Below, in pieces: positions 28,526-35,980 of a stretch of 64,000 nt of DNA. Each line of letters begins with the position of its first letter. Position 1 is the stretch's first letter. Origin of the DNA: Ignavibacteria bacterium (GTDB lineage Bacteria > Bacteroidota > Ignavibacteria > Tepidaquicellales > Tepidaquicellaceae); assembly GCA_028714695.1 (NCBI GenBank), contig JAQTLX010000001.1:338307-402306 (forward strand), read 5' to 3'. A program made the position numbers and the translations under genes. Below the pieces are notes generated by a model. It saw only the letters and a list, made by a program, of their open reading frames with translations, was not told where the DNA came from and did not search any database.

Positions 28526-29086
28526 ATGAGAATAATCGGTATTGATCCCGGTTCCGTTATTACGGGCATCGGCGTCATCGAAATCATAAACGGGTCGGTA
28601 AAAGTCATTGACTACGACGCGGTTAAGATGAGTTCGAAAGAATCGATACCTTCAAGATTAAAAAAGATTTACGATTTCTGTACCGCTAAAATCAAAAAGT
28701 ATAAGCCTGAAGAGATGTCGGTCGAAACCGCGTTCTTCGGCAAGAATATACAATCCACTTTAAAACTCGGACAGGTGAGAGGCGCTGTAATTGTTTCCGC
28801 GCTTAACTCGGGTCTTGTCGTTTCCGAATATTCGCCGAGAGAAATCAAGAAATCCGTTACGGGAAACGGCGCATCATCGAAAAACAATGTACAGAACTAT
28901 ATTAAGAAAATTCTTTCCATGAAAGAAGACAGAATATTAAATGACTCCTCTGACGCCCTTGCAATTGCTTTGTGTCATTACTATAATTCAACTAACATAA
29001 TGCAGGTTTCTTTGAAAACCGCGAGGGGAAAAAACAACTGGAAAGATTTTGTCGAAAAACATCCCGAAAAAATATTAAGGAGATGA
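28526..29086 (+). CDS. ruvC: Holliday junction resolvase RuvC
   Basis: The 186-residue protein begins IIGIDPGSVITGIGVIE, which carries the first catalytic Asp, then has SVETAFFGKNIQSTLKLGQ with the catalytic Glu, and SSDALAIALCHYYN with the last Asp residues. RuvC cuts Holliday junctions during recombination. It is close to the usual length of about 160-190 residues. It follows yebC by 5 bp and precedes ruvA by 4 bp. ruvB is not in this window. Confidence 0.93.
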   Translation: MRIIGIDPGSVITGIGVIEIINGSVKVIDYDAVKMSSKESIPSRLKKIYDFCTAKIKKYKPEEMSVETAFFGKNIQSTLKLGQVRGAVIVSALNSGLVVSEYSPREIKKSVTGNGASSKNNVQNYIKKILSMKEDRILNDSSDALAIALCHYYNSTNIMQVSLKTARGKNNWKDFVEKHPEKILRR

Positions 29087-29090
29087 TAAA

Positions 29091-29711
29091 TTGATATCAT
29101 TGCTTAAAGGAAATCTTGTTTCTAAAACAGCAAACGAAATAGTTCTCGATGTGAACGGAGTCGGCTATTCCGTGTTTGTTACGCGCAAAGTACGCGAAAG
29201 CCTGCCCGAAACCGGCAACACCGTATCCGTTATCACATACCTCGATGTAAAAGAAAACTCCCTTATGCTCTTCGGCTTTGCCGACGAAAAAGAAAGAGAA
29301 ATTTTCAAAATGCTTATGTCCGTCAGCGGAATAAGCGCGAAGACGGCGCATATAATTCTGACGCACGCATCATTCGAAGAAATTGTCGGACTTATTTCAA
29401 GCAAATCCGCGTTCGCGTCAATCAAAATTCCCGGTATCGGACCGAAAAAAATCGAAATGATTTCGCTCGCGCTGAAAGATAAAATATTTAAAATATCGTC
29501 AGACTTTGAAGAAGGCGTTAAACCGGGCACGGGCGGCATTCAGGACAATGATATGTCGCGGCTTGAAGCGCTCAATGCGTTGATGAACCTCGGCTACCAG
29601 CGCTCGGACGCCGAAAGAATAATAAGAGAAGTGCTTAAAGAAAATCAGGGTGAAAAACTCTCTACGGAAGACATTATTAAAAAATCATTAAACCACATTT
29701 CAAGGATTTGA
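29091..29711 (+). CDS. ruvA: Holliday junction DNA helicase subunit RuvA
   Basis: The 206-residue protein has the RuvA N-terminal OB domain (MISLLKGNLV, NGVGYSVFVT), the two helix-hairpin-helix motifs (VSGISAKTAHIIL and IPGIGPKKIEMISLAL), and the C-terminal domain III (EALNALMNLGYQRSDAERII) that contacts RuvB. The TTG start at 29091 is preceded by AAGGAGATGATAAA, a good ribosome binding site, which supports it. It overlaps or abuts ppa and is translated from the same operon as ruvC. Confidence 0.93.
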   Translation: MISLLKGNLVSKTANEIVLDVNGVGYSVFVTRKVRESLPETGNTVSVITYLDVKENSLMLFGFADEKEREIFKMLMSVSGISAKTAHIILTHASFEEIVGLISSKSAFASIKIPGIGPKKIEMISLALKDKIFKISSDFEEGVKPGTGGIQDNDMSRLEALNALMNLGYQRSDAERIIREVLKENQGEKLSTEDIIKKSLNHISRI

Positions 29712-29713
29712 TT

Positions 29714-30388
29714 ATGGATAAAAAAGATGCACAAAAGTTTTTCGGCGAAATAAGAACAATACTCAAGGCGCATCCGTGGCACGGTGTTCATATCGGAAAT
29801 AACGCGCCTCAAATTGTCACCACATATATAGAAATCGTTCCTACGGATACGCTTAAATTCGAACTCGATAAACAGACCGGATATCTTAAAATCGACAGAC
29901 CCCAGTTGTACTCGAATATATGCCCGACGCCTTACGGACTGATTCCTCAGACATACTGCGGCGATAGAGTCGCCGAATACTGCTGCAGCAAAACAGGCAG
30001 GAACGGGATTAAAGGCGACGGCGACCCGCTTGATATCTGCGTGCTTACGGAAAAAGTTATAACTCATAATGATATACTCTTAAATGCCGTTCCCATCGGC
30101 GGACTTCGAATGATAGACGGCAATGAAGCGGACGATAAGATTATCGCGGTAATGCATAAGGATAATATATTCGGCGGCTGGGATGACATATCCGACTGCC
30201 CGACTTCATTGATTGAAAGAATCCGACATTATTTCCTGACCTACAAGGAAGCGCCGGGAGCGGACAAGCGAATCTGTGAAATCACGCATATATACGGACG
30301 CGAAGAAGCCTATGAAGTCATAAAACGAAGCCGCGAAGACTACCTCGAAAAATACTCCGACATAAATGATTTGCTGATGAATGGGTAG
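29714..30388 (+). CDS. ppa: Inorganic pyrophosphatase (family I)
   Basis: The ATG at 29714 (MDKKDAQKFFGEI) gives a 224-residue protein; a TTG at 29708, overlapping the ruvA stop, is an alternative start. It has KIDRPQLYSNICPTPYGLIP and KGDGDPLDICVLTE, where the Asp residues bind metal, and then GGLRMIDGNEADDKIIAV with further metal ligands. These are the family I pyrophosphatase motifs that hydrolyse PPi to phosphate. The C-terminus is somewhat longer than E. coli Ppa. It is the last gene of the + strand block. Confidence 0.9.
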   Translation: MDKKDAQKFFGEIRTILKAHPWHGVHIGNNAPQIVTTYIEIVPTDTLKFELDKQTGYLKIDRPQLYSNICPTPYGLIPQTYCGDRVAEYCCSKTGRNGIKGDGDPLDICVLTEKVITHNDILLNAVPIGGLRMIDGNEADDKIIAVMHKDNIFGGWDDISDCPTSLIERIRHYFLTYKEAPGADKRICEITHIYGREEAYEVIKRSREDYLEKYSDINDLLMNG

Positions 30389-30457
30389 GGGGGAGTAGAA
30401 GTTCTTTTATTCTGAAATTGACGGGTTATCATTGGAAAATTATTTATCCGATTTGTC

Positions 30458-30477
30458 ATTCCCGCGAAAGCGGGAAT
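30458..30477. repeat. REP-like hairpin ATTCCCGCGAAAGCGGGAAT
   Basis: A perfect 8-bp stem (ATTCCCGC with GCGGGAAT) closes a GAAA loop shortly after ppa. This short palindrome is of a type widely dispersed in bacterial genomes. It may act as a transcript end between ppa and the convergent gene at 30523. A related half (CGCCGGGATGAC) occurs near 37654. Confidence 0.6.
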
Positions 30478-30522
30478 CCATTAGCGAAACACTGATTCCC
30501 GATGAGCAACTCGTAACGATTT

Positions 30523-30957
30523 TCATGTTTCAGGGAACCACCACCCTTCTTGTTTTTTGTTATATACTTTTCCTTTGTCGTCAATTATTACAACCTCACA
30601 TACATAGGGGTTTTCAATATACTTTTTGAAAGTAGAATCGAGGCGTGACTCATTAAGGTTAAATTCTATAGTAAGTTTCGCGGATTTCACATAATCCATG
30701 CTTGATCCGCTTCTTTCAACCATATCAGGATACAAAGAAATCCAGTTGTTGAGAGATTTAATTACCGGCTTTGTCAATAATTTTGCGGGAGACATTTCTT
30801 TGTTTAAAATATCAACTTCAAGTTTGCTGCATTTTGTTTTTCTCGCCTGCTTAAGTAGATGACCTAAAAAATAATTGTCTTCTATATGATTCATGCAACT
30901 GACAAGAGAATTCCCGAAATTATGTGATACACTCTTAAGAGGTTTATGTCGTTTCAT
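30523..30957 (-). CDS. Hypothetical protein, 144 residues
   Basis: I do not recognise this protein. It starts MKRHKPLKSVSHNFGNSL, has a helix-rich, lysine-rich N-terminal half and a C-terminal half with beta-like strands (LTIEFNLNES, VCEVVIIDDKGKVY), ending in WWFPET. No signal peptide or membrane helix is seen. Its start lies 18 bp from the first palindromic repeat (30976). It is the leftmost gene of the - strand accessory block. Confidence 0.5.
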   Translation of the reverse strand: MKRHKPLKSVSHNFGNSLVSCMNHIEDNYFLGHLLKQARKTKCSKLEVDILNKEMSPAKLLTKPVIKSLNNWISLYPDMVERSGSSMDYVKSAKLTIEFNLNESRLDSTFKKYIENPYVCEVVIIDDKGKVYNKKQEGWWFPET

Positions 30958-30975
30958 ATTTCTACGTTATGATTT

Positions 30976-31038
30976 GTGCCCGTCAGGACTTACGTCCTGA
31001 CGGCATATCACTGTCAGGAGGAAACTCCTGACAGTCAC
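30976..31038. repeat. Palindromic dispersed repeat, copy 1 (63 bp)
   Basis: It begins GTGCCCGTCAGGA and ends TCCTGACAGTCAC, so its ends are imperfect inverted repeats. Internally it has hairpin A (GTCAGGACTTACGTCCTGAC) followed by hairpin B (CTGTCAGGAGGAAACTCCTG). The same plan is seen at 31701, 35802, 37748 and 38481. It sits between two genes, with no ORF of its own. Confidence 0.75.
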
Positions 31039-31127
31039 GAAAAGGTTATGTTTTGTAACCGATTGTTGCACGATCGGCATTTTGTCAAATATTTTATCTT
31101 ACTTTATTACAAATATACTGAAATTAG

Positions 31128-31646
31128 TCAATTCCAATTCAATATTTTGGTGAAAAGAGATTTGTTGATTTTAAAATCTTCTGGAAATAATTTAATTTCA
31201 ATTCCATAATTTATTAAGTTCTGAAATGAACAATCTGTATTATTCGATTTCGAAAAATGGTATAGATTCCATAAATATTCTTTTGAAGAATATGAGACAC
31301 AAATTCTATGTATTTCATACTGAAATATTTTAAATTCTGTCGCTGAAATGTTTCCTGTTGTCTTTAAATAGCATACATAATCTACATAAGAAAACAATTT
31401 ATCAATAGAACATTCGAAATCGCTTTTATGAAAAGAACTATTATACCAATCTTGTTTATAGTCTATAATATACATTGCTTTTTGTAAGTCCTTGTCAAAT
31501 CTAAGTTTTTCAAGAATTTGGCTAATAAATTCAGCACGTCTGATTTTCAAACTTTTTTTCCACTGACAATAAATGAAAATACCTCCAATTGCTACAAACA
31601 TTAATGAAATTAAAGTAAACCAATTCTCAATTGTAAGATTACACAT
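31128..31646 (-). CDS. Hypothetical membrane-anchored protein
   Basis: The 172-residue protein has one membrane helix near the N-terminus (about residues 9-27, FTLISLMFVAIGGIFIYC) followed by a charged cytoplasmic-type domain rich in aromatic residues with ISQILEKLRFDKDLQKAMY and an IHRICVSYSS segment. This layout resembles small DUF4760-type proteins with an N-terminal anchor, but I cannot confirm the family. It lies between repeat copies 1 and 2. AT-richness and lack of relatives suggest transferred DNA; function unknown. Confidence 0.5.
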   Translation of the reverse strand: MCNLTIENWFTLISLMFVAIGGIFIYCQWKKSLKIRRAEFISQILEKLRFDKDLQKAMYIIDYKQDWYNSSFHKSDFECSIDKLFSYVDYVCYLKTTGNISATEFKIFQYEIHRICVSYSSKEYLWNLYHFSKSNNTDCSFQNLINYGIEIKLFPEDFKINKSLFTKILNWN

Positions 31647-31700
31647 GATGTTATTCTTTTATATTTAATAAAATTTTTAATTCTTAAACTATGCTCGTTT

Positions 31701-31763
31701 GTGCCCGTCAGGACTTACGTCCTGACGGCATATTTCTGTCAGGGGGAAACAACTGACAGACAC
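31701..31763. repeat. Palindromic dispersed repeat, copy 2 (63 bp)
   Basis: It has the same length and order as copy 1: hairpin A (CGTCAGGACTTACGTCCTGACG) and then a degenerate hairpin B (CTGTCAGGGGGAAACAACTGACAG), ending GACAC. It lies between genes 31128-31646 and 31782-32369. Confidence 0.75.
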
Positions 31764-31781
31764 GCAAATAAAGCTGTTCAA

Positions 31782-32369
31782 TTATCCTGTAATTTTTATT
31801 TCTTCAACTTGTGTATTCATTATTCGTCGCATTAGAATAAAAGAGAATTTCACGCCTTCTTTTTCGGTAATTATATCCTTTAAGAAAACATTAGAATCAT
31901 TTAAATATTCCTTCGGAAAACTTATTGTTAAATACGTCATTTCTTTTTTAGCGGGTTCCCAATATCGATATTTTATTACCTTATGTCCTACATATTTTCT
32001 TAGAAATTTGTTGATTGTCTGACCATCTTTGTACCAGTTAATGAGTGATTTATTTACATAAACATCATCCCAACTTTTAAATAATGGAAAATGTACAACA
32101 ACATTCCTGATAAATTTAAATAATTCACTCCCAATCTCTGATTCCATAGGTGGTCTAACTGTTTTTAATTTTTCGATTACCCATTTCAAAGGTTCGTAAT
32201 TTAAAAGTTCTGCATAAATAGAAAATGCTTGCTGTATTTTAGAAAATCGTTCCCATTCGTCTTTTCCCCAAAAATCATCATCCATAACTTCTTCATATAA
32301 ATCGTAGAATCGATTATACGCTAAGGTTAAGAATTGTATTTCGGATTTATTTGGTCCAATGTCATTCAT
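31782..32369 (-). CDS. HEPN-like hypothetical protein with RX4H motif
   Basis: The 195-residue protein is mostly helical in its first 110 residues (FLTLAYNRFYDLYEEVM, IQQAFSIYAELLNY) and carries ELFKFIRNVVVHFPLF at about residues 80-95. R-N-x3-H is the signature of HEPN domains, where it forms the RNase active site or its remnant. The C-terminal part has strands (YLTISFPKEYL). HEPN proteins act in toxin-antitoxin, abortive infection and CRISPR systems. The match here rests on one short motif, so the assignment is moderate. It lies 18 bp from repeat copy 2. Confidence 0.5.
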   Translation of the reverse strand: MNDIGPNKSEIQFLTLAYNRFYDLYEEVMDDDFWGKDEWERFSKIQQAFSIYAELLNYEPLKWVIEKLKTVRPPMESEIGSELFKFIRNVVVHFPLFKSWDDVYVNKSLINWYKDGQTINKFLRKYVGHKVIKYRYWEPAKKEMTYLTISFPKEYLNDSNVFLKDIITEKEGVKFSFILMRRIMNTQVEEIKITG

Positions 32370-32669
32370 AAAACTGGTACTAATTCGTATTTAAGTCTGA
32401 TAAAATGAGACCTCTACTGTTAAAATTAGGTGATTAGGTCTGGTTGTAATCAAATTATGTTTTAAAAATATATCTATTTCTAGAAGACAAATAAGAAAAA
32501 GTAATTCAACTTATTCCTTTTTTCGAATATATTAATTAAAAATAAAATTATATACACAATAAAAAACAAATACCTTTCCTTAAGAGAGGACATTAACATT
32601 TATTGATATTCGAAAGCCGGTTTCTTCCCTTTTTGTAAAAAGGAATTTGAGAAGAATAAAAAGCTAAAA
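32370..32669. other. AT-rich intergenic region
   Basis: About 300 bp with no gene-like frame. The sequence is AT-rich, with one short CCTTAAGAGAGG hairpin near 32579. It probably includes the promoter of the HEPN-like gene on the - strand. Confidence 0.5.
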
Positions 32670-33479
32670 TTATTTTGTGTACTTCTTTCTCATTTTGTTA
32701 ATAAAATTTATTTTTAGGCTCCCAATATTTTTACCAGTCAAATAAAAGTTTCCACTACCAATTAACCAAAAAACTTTGTCAACAGCATATGACGTGACAT
32801 TACAAGAATTTGCAATTCTGTCAATTGCTTTAAATGTTGAATAGTCTTGTTTAGTAACAGATTTAATATTTGGATTTATTATTTGTAATGCTTTAAAAAT
32901 GTCTTTTAAATGAACGTCAGGTTTTCCATACTCAACAAACCCTAATTCTTTTAGAAAGTTGCATGCTAAAGGAAACCCGATACCTGAAATTTCATTACTT
33001 ATCATTAATGGAAGTGCGGGTTTCGCTCTAATATCGTTTGTAAAGATATTAGACCACTCATAGAATTTCTCTGCTGTTTCAAAGTATTTTAAAAAATGTG
33101 CCGAATCAATAACTGATTGACAAAATTCTGGCCATAAACTTTTCGGTGTTGTTCTCATCTGTCCTGTAGGATATAATATATTTTGGATTTCTGACAATAG
33201 TACTCCTGTGTCCGTTACACCAAATTTATCAGCAACTCTGTGAGGATCAAAGTCAAAAAGAACATTTTTTAAATTGTCAATACCGCCAATTGCGTTTCCA
33301 ATAACATTTGTACTCATTTGTTTTTCTTGTGCAGATTTGCATAGTCCTTTGTAGATTATTTTCAAATCATTTGGTTTCTCATACTCTGAAACTAAATGTT
33401 TATCAAGATCTGATTTTTTAATTGTCTCAAACGACATTAGAAAATCAAGTGCTGATTCGTAAATATCTTTTTCTGTCAT
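32670..33479 (-). CDS. Possible HhH-GPD-like protein (DNA glycosylase-related)
   Basis: The 269-residue protein has, in its second half, ISGIGFPLACNFLKELG, which fits a helix-hairpin-helix (x-GIG-x3-A-x2-FLKELG), followed by GKPDVHLKDIF, where an Asp next to His resembles the catalytic region of HhH-GPD glycosylases. The typical Lys of bifunctional enzymes is not obvious. The N-terminal part is helical (KIIYKGLCKSAQEKQM). It may act on DNA, but a glycosylase role is only an inference from these motifs. No signal peptide is present. Confidence 0.45.
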   Translation of the reverse strand: MTEKDIYESALDFLMSFETIKKSDLDKHLVSEYEKPNDLKIIYKGLCKSAQEKQMSTNVIGNAIGGIDNLKNVLFDFDPHRVADKFGVTDTGVLLSEIQNILYPTGQMRTTPKSLWPEFCQSVIDSAHFLKYFETAEKFYEWSNIFTNDIRAKPALPLMISNEISGIGFPLACNFLKELGFVEYGKPDVHLKDIFKALQIINPNIKSVTKQDYSTFKAIDRIANSCNVTSYAVDKVFWLIGSGNFYLTGKNIGSLKINFINKMRKKYTK

Positions 33480-33550
33480 TCGCTTATTTTTTATTTAATA
33501 CATTAAATGCTATCTAATAGGTAAAACAAAATCAAACTAAATATAACACA

Positions 33551-33576
33551 AACATCCTCTCTTACGAGAGGATGTT
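33551..33576 (-). terminator. Hairpin, probable terminator of the GIY-YIG-like gene
   Basis: AACATCCTCTC and GAGAGGATGTT form an 11-bp stem around TTAC. It lies 17 bp after the stop of the gene at 33594 read on the - strand. It resembles the hairpins at 37904 and 46568. Confidence 0.6.
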
Positions 33577-33593
33577 TTATAAAAATTTGAGAA

Positions 33594-33902
33594 TTATTGT
33601 TTACCGCAAATAGGGTCATACAATGATCTTAATTCTTGCTCAATGAGTCTTCTTCCTGCTTGTTGCAAGTTTGGAGTGTAATAAACTGAAACCGTCAAAG
33701 TACCCTTACAATTCTTTGTCCAACAGTCTTTTCTATCATGATTTGCTACTCTAGATTTTACCTGTGAACTTTCTCCGACATCAATTAAATAATATTTATC
33801 ATATATTTTACAATGTATTGCATAAATTCCGGATTTATCATCGAGAGAATCCGTTGTTGTATAAGGTCCTTCAAACGAATAATTACCTACAGAAATTGAC
33901 AT
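33594..33902 (-). CDS. GIY-YIG-like small protein
   Basis: The 102-residue protein has SGIYAIHCKIYDKYYLIDVG, which matches the first two strands of a GIY-YIG domain (GIY, then a degenerate YIG as DVG), followed by ESSQVKSRVANHDRK (helix with Arg, His) and IEQELRSLYDPICG, which offers the conserved Glu and the final loop. The order and spacing support a GIY-YIG fold, although the nuclease may be inactive because YIG is altered. Such domains cut or bind DNA in repair, homing and defense proteins. It lies beside a DUF4041/GIY-YIG gene, possibly related in job. Confidence 0.6.
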   Translation of the reverse strand: MSISVGNYSFEGPYTTTDSLDDKSGIYAIHCKIYDKYYLIDVGESSQVKSRVANHDRKDCWTKNCKGTLTVSVYYTPNLQQAGRRLIEQELRSLYDPICGKQ

Positions 33903-34011
33903 AATCTTACTCCTTTATATTTTAAAAATATTATTTGTTCCCCTTAAGACCAACTTCTTGATGGTATTTGCTGTCATTAGATTACTCTTAACAGTCATGG
34001 ATATTCGCAAC

Positions 34012-34248
34012 TCATTTATAATCGTAATCTACAGGAATCCAATCAATAAGTGTCCCGTCGCATTCAGGTGCATAAGGGCAATAAATAAGTTCTTCGTCAT
34101 CTTCGTCAATAAATACTTTATAGTCTCCGATTGTAAATATTCTGTCACAATGTATACATCTTCTTTGATCTCTTAGATTTGGTATATTTTCAAAAGGATA
34201 GTGTTCTTTCAGATATTTTTCTTTATCTTCAATTTTAACTTCTTTCAT
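34012..34248 (-). CDS. Small zinc-ribbon-like hypothetical protein
   Basis: I start it at the ATG at 34248 (MKEVKIEDKEKYLKEHYPF, 78 residues); an upstream ATG at 34275 adds nine residues. It contains RRCIHCDRIF and, about 20 residues later, CPYAPEC, a C-x2-C and C-x5-C pair that could bind zinc. The rest is acidic (DEDDEEL). No function is known. It lies between two GIY-YIG-type genes on the same strand. Confidence 0.5.
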   Translation of the reverse strand: MKEVKIEDKEKYLKEHYPFENIPNLRDQRRCIHCDRIFTIGDYKVFIDEDDEELIYCPYAPECDGTLIDWIPVDYDYK

Positions 34249-34328
34249 AATTTTATAATTTAAATTTGTTGTCACTATATTATTTTACAAATAATCTCCC
34301 TTGCGTGAGAATACTTGACTATGATCAA

Positions 34329-35690
34329 CTATACAAGCGAAGATGGAAACTCACTAGCAATCTTTTCTTCAATCGTTTCAGGTTTTATCGGATTATTCAA
34401 TTTATCCATAATAGCGAGCGTCTCTCTATATTCCATCGCTTCAGGTAATTTTGTAAATTCAGCATTTATGCCTATGTTTGATACTTCTTTCTCTATCTCA
34501 TCTATACTGACTTTAAAAAACTCTTTTCGGTTGTTTAACATATTGACTTTTTTATTAGCGAATGCTAAATGCAATTTATTTTCTAAAGCAGGTGCGTTTT
34601 CTGAAAATATCATGGCATGTACGTCAAAGTGAAACGGTACCGATGCATCTCCCAACTCTCTCACTCTATCCAGCGGTTCTAATCTTCTGGTCAAACCTAT
34701 TTTGTATACATTCTCGCCAAATGAACCAATATTTGAAATTATATATATGTTTCCTCTCTTGGTTTGTTGCGCCATAGATATTGCTCTTTCCTTTTTGTCT
34801 CTAGCTTCAGATAGTTCTTTCTCCAATGATTCTATTTGTAACAGCAATTTATCGTGTTTCTCTCCTGTTACCTGCTCAACTTCTTTTTTTGCTTTATCGA
34901 GAGCCTTTTGATAAATGACTTCCTCTTTTTCAGCCTCACGTTGTGCTTGCTCGTATTCTCTTTTTGCTTTTTCTTCTTCTCTTTGTTCCTCTTGCATACT
35001 TCTCAACTCTTCTTTTTCCTGTTGTCTTTTTAATTGGTATTCATGTTCAAGTAAAAGCTCCTTTTGCTTTAATACAAGATATTGAGTATTCAAGTAGACA
35101 TTAAACCCTTCGCCAAGTTTATTGATTGCATCAAATAACCTTTGCATTCTATCTTTCATTTGATTGACATTGTTCCATTTTACTTTAGATACAAGAGAAT
35201 CGCATTCACCATTGAAAGCCCTGAGCATAAGTTTTTTATACCTATTAACAACTGCTCTTCCTTTTGATTCACTATTACCAACAGTCCATTTAGTATTGCA
35301 TATTGCCGCGGTATCCTCTTTTATCATTGATTTCTGCTCATCAATAATTCTATTTTGTTTGACCCGGTAATCATCAGATTTTGCAAAATCAAATACAGTC
35401 TCATATATACCAAAATCAATTGCATCAATTTTAGATTCAAAAAGATTTATTTCTTTTCTAAGTTTTGTATAAATTTCTAAAGCATCTTGGTATTTAGAAT
35501 TTAAATTATTGATATTTAATTGAATTTCATCAATTTCTTTTTTCTTGTTCTTAGTTATTTCATCTAATAAATTTTTTTTATTAGATACTTCTTGTTCTAT
35601 GTCAGTTATTGATTTGTATCGTTCGAGTTGACTTTTCAGTGCAGAAATCTCTTCTAACTCTTTCTTTTTATTAAAATCAAATATTCCCAT
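34329..35690 (-). CDS. DUF4041 protein with C-terminal GIY-YIG (T5orf172-type) domain
   Basis: I start it at the ATG at 35690 (MGIFDFNKKKELEEISALKS), which gives 453 residues; an ATG at 35762 is possible but adds a poorly typical N-terminus. A long coiled coil follows, then the DUF4041-type domain (YETVFDFAKSDDYR, NQMKDRMQRLFDAINKLGEGF), a highly charged coiled coil of about 120 residues (KREYEQAQREAEKEE), and a C-terminal GIY-YIG-type domain: NIYIISNIGSFGENVYKIGL, then ARAND-like DRVRELGDASVPFHFD and ENKLHLAFANKKVN. This architecture is common in phages, mobile elements and defense islands. Confidence 0.82.
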   Translation of the reverse strand: MGIFDFNKKKELEEISALKSQLERYKSITDIEQEVSNKKNLLDEITKNKKKEIDEIQLNINNLNSKYQDALEIYTKLRKEINLFESKIDAIDFGIYETVFDFAKSDDYRVKQNRIIDEQKSMIKEDTAAICNTKWTVGNSESKGRAVVNRYKKLMLRAFNGECDSLVSKVKWNNVNQMKDRMQRLFDAINKLGEGFNVYLNTQYLVLKQKELLLEHEYQLKRQQEKEELRSMQEEQREEEKAKREYEQAQREAEKEEVIYQKALDKAKKEVEQVTGEKHDKLLLQIESLEKELSEARDKKERAISMAQQTKRGNIYIISNIGSFGENVYKIGLTRRLEPLDRVRELGDASVPFHFDVHAMIFSENAPALENKLHLAFANKKVNMLNNRKEFFKVSIDEIEKEVSNIGINAEFTKLPEAMEYRETLAIMDKLNNPIKPETIEEKIASEFPSSLV

Positions 35691-35801
35691 GATATTATTA
35701 TTAGAGTTGATAGGGGATTTTGTATTAATTTTAATATACAAATAGTAATAAAAAAATTCCATTTAATAAACAAACATCTACCTTTAGTAGGAATGTTCAC
35801 T

Positions 35802-35903
35802 GTGACTGTCAGGACTTACGTCCTAACAGAAAATACCGCCAGGAGGAAACACTCCCTCGACACAGCGAGACTTCGTCATGGCGGGCTGGCTCCTGACTGG
35901 CAC
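35802..35903. repeat. Palindromic dispersed repeat, copy 3 (102 bp)
   Basis: It begins GTGACTGTCAGGACTTACG and ends CTCCTGACTGGCAC. Hairpin A and B are both degenerate; the centre adds GACACAGCGAGACTTCGTCA. It lies between the DUF4041 gene and the hydrolase gene. Confidence 0.7.
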
Positions 35904-35980
35904 AAAAGAAATATCTATTTTGTATAAATCTTCCTATGTATTATAAACGCTGCTATATTTTACAGCCAATTCTGCGTGTC

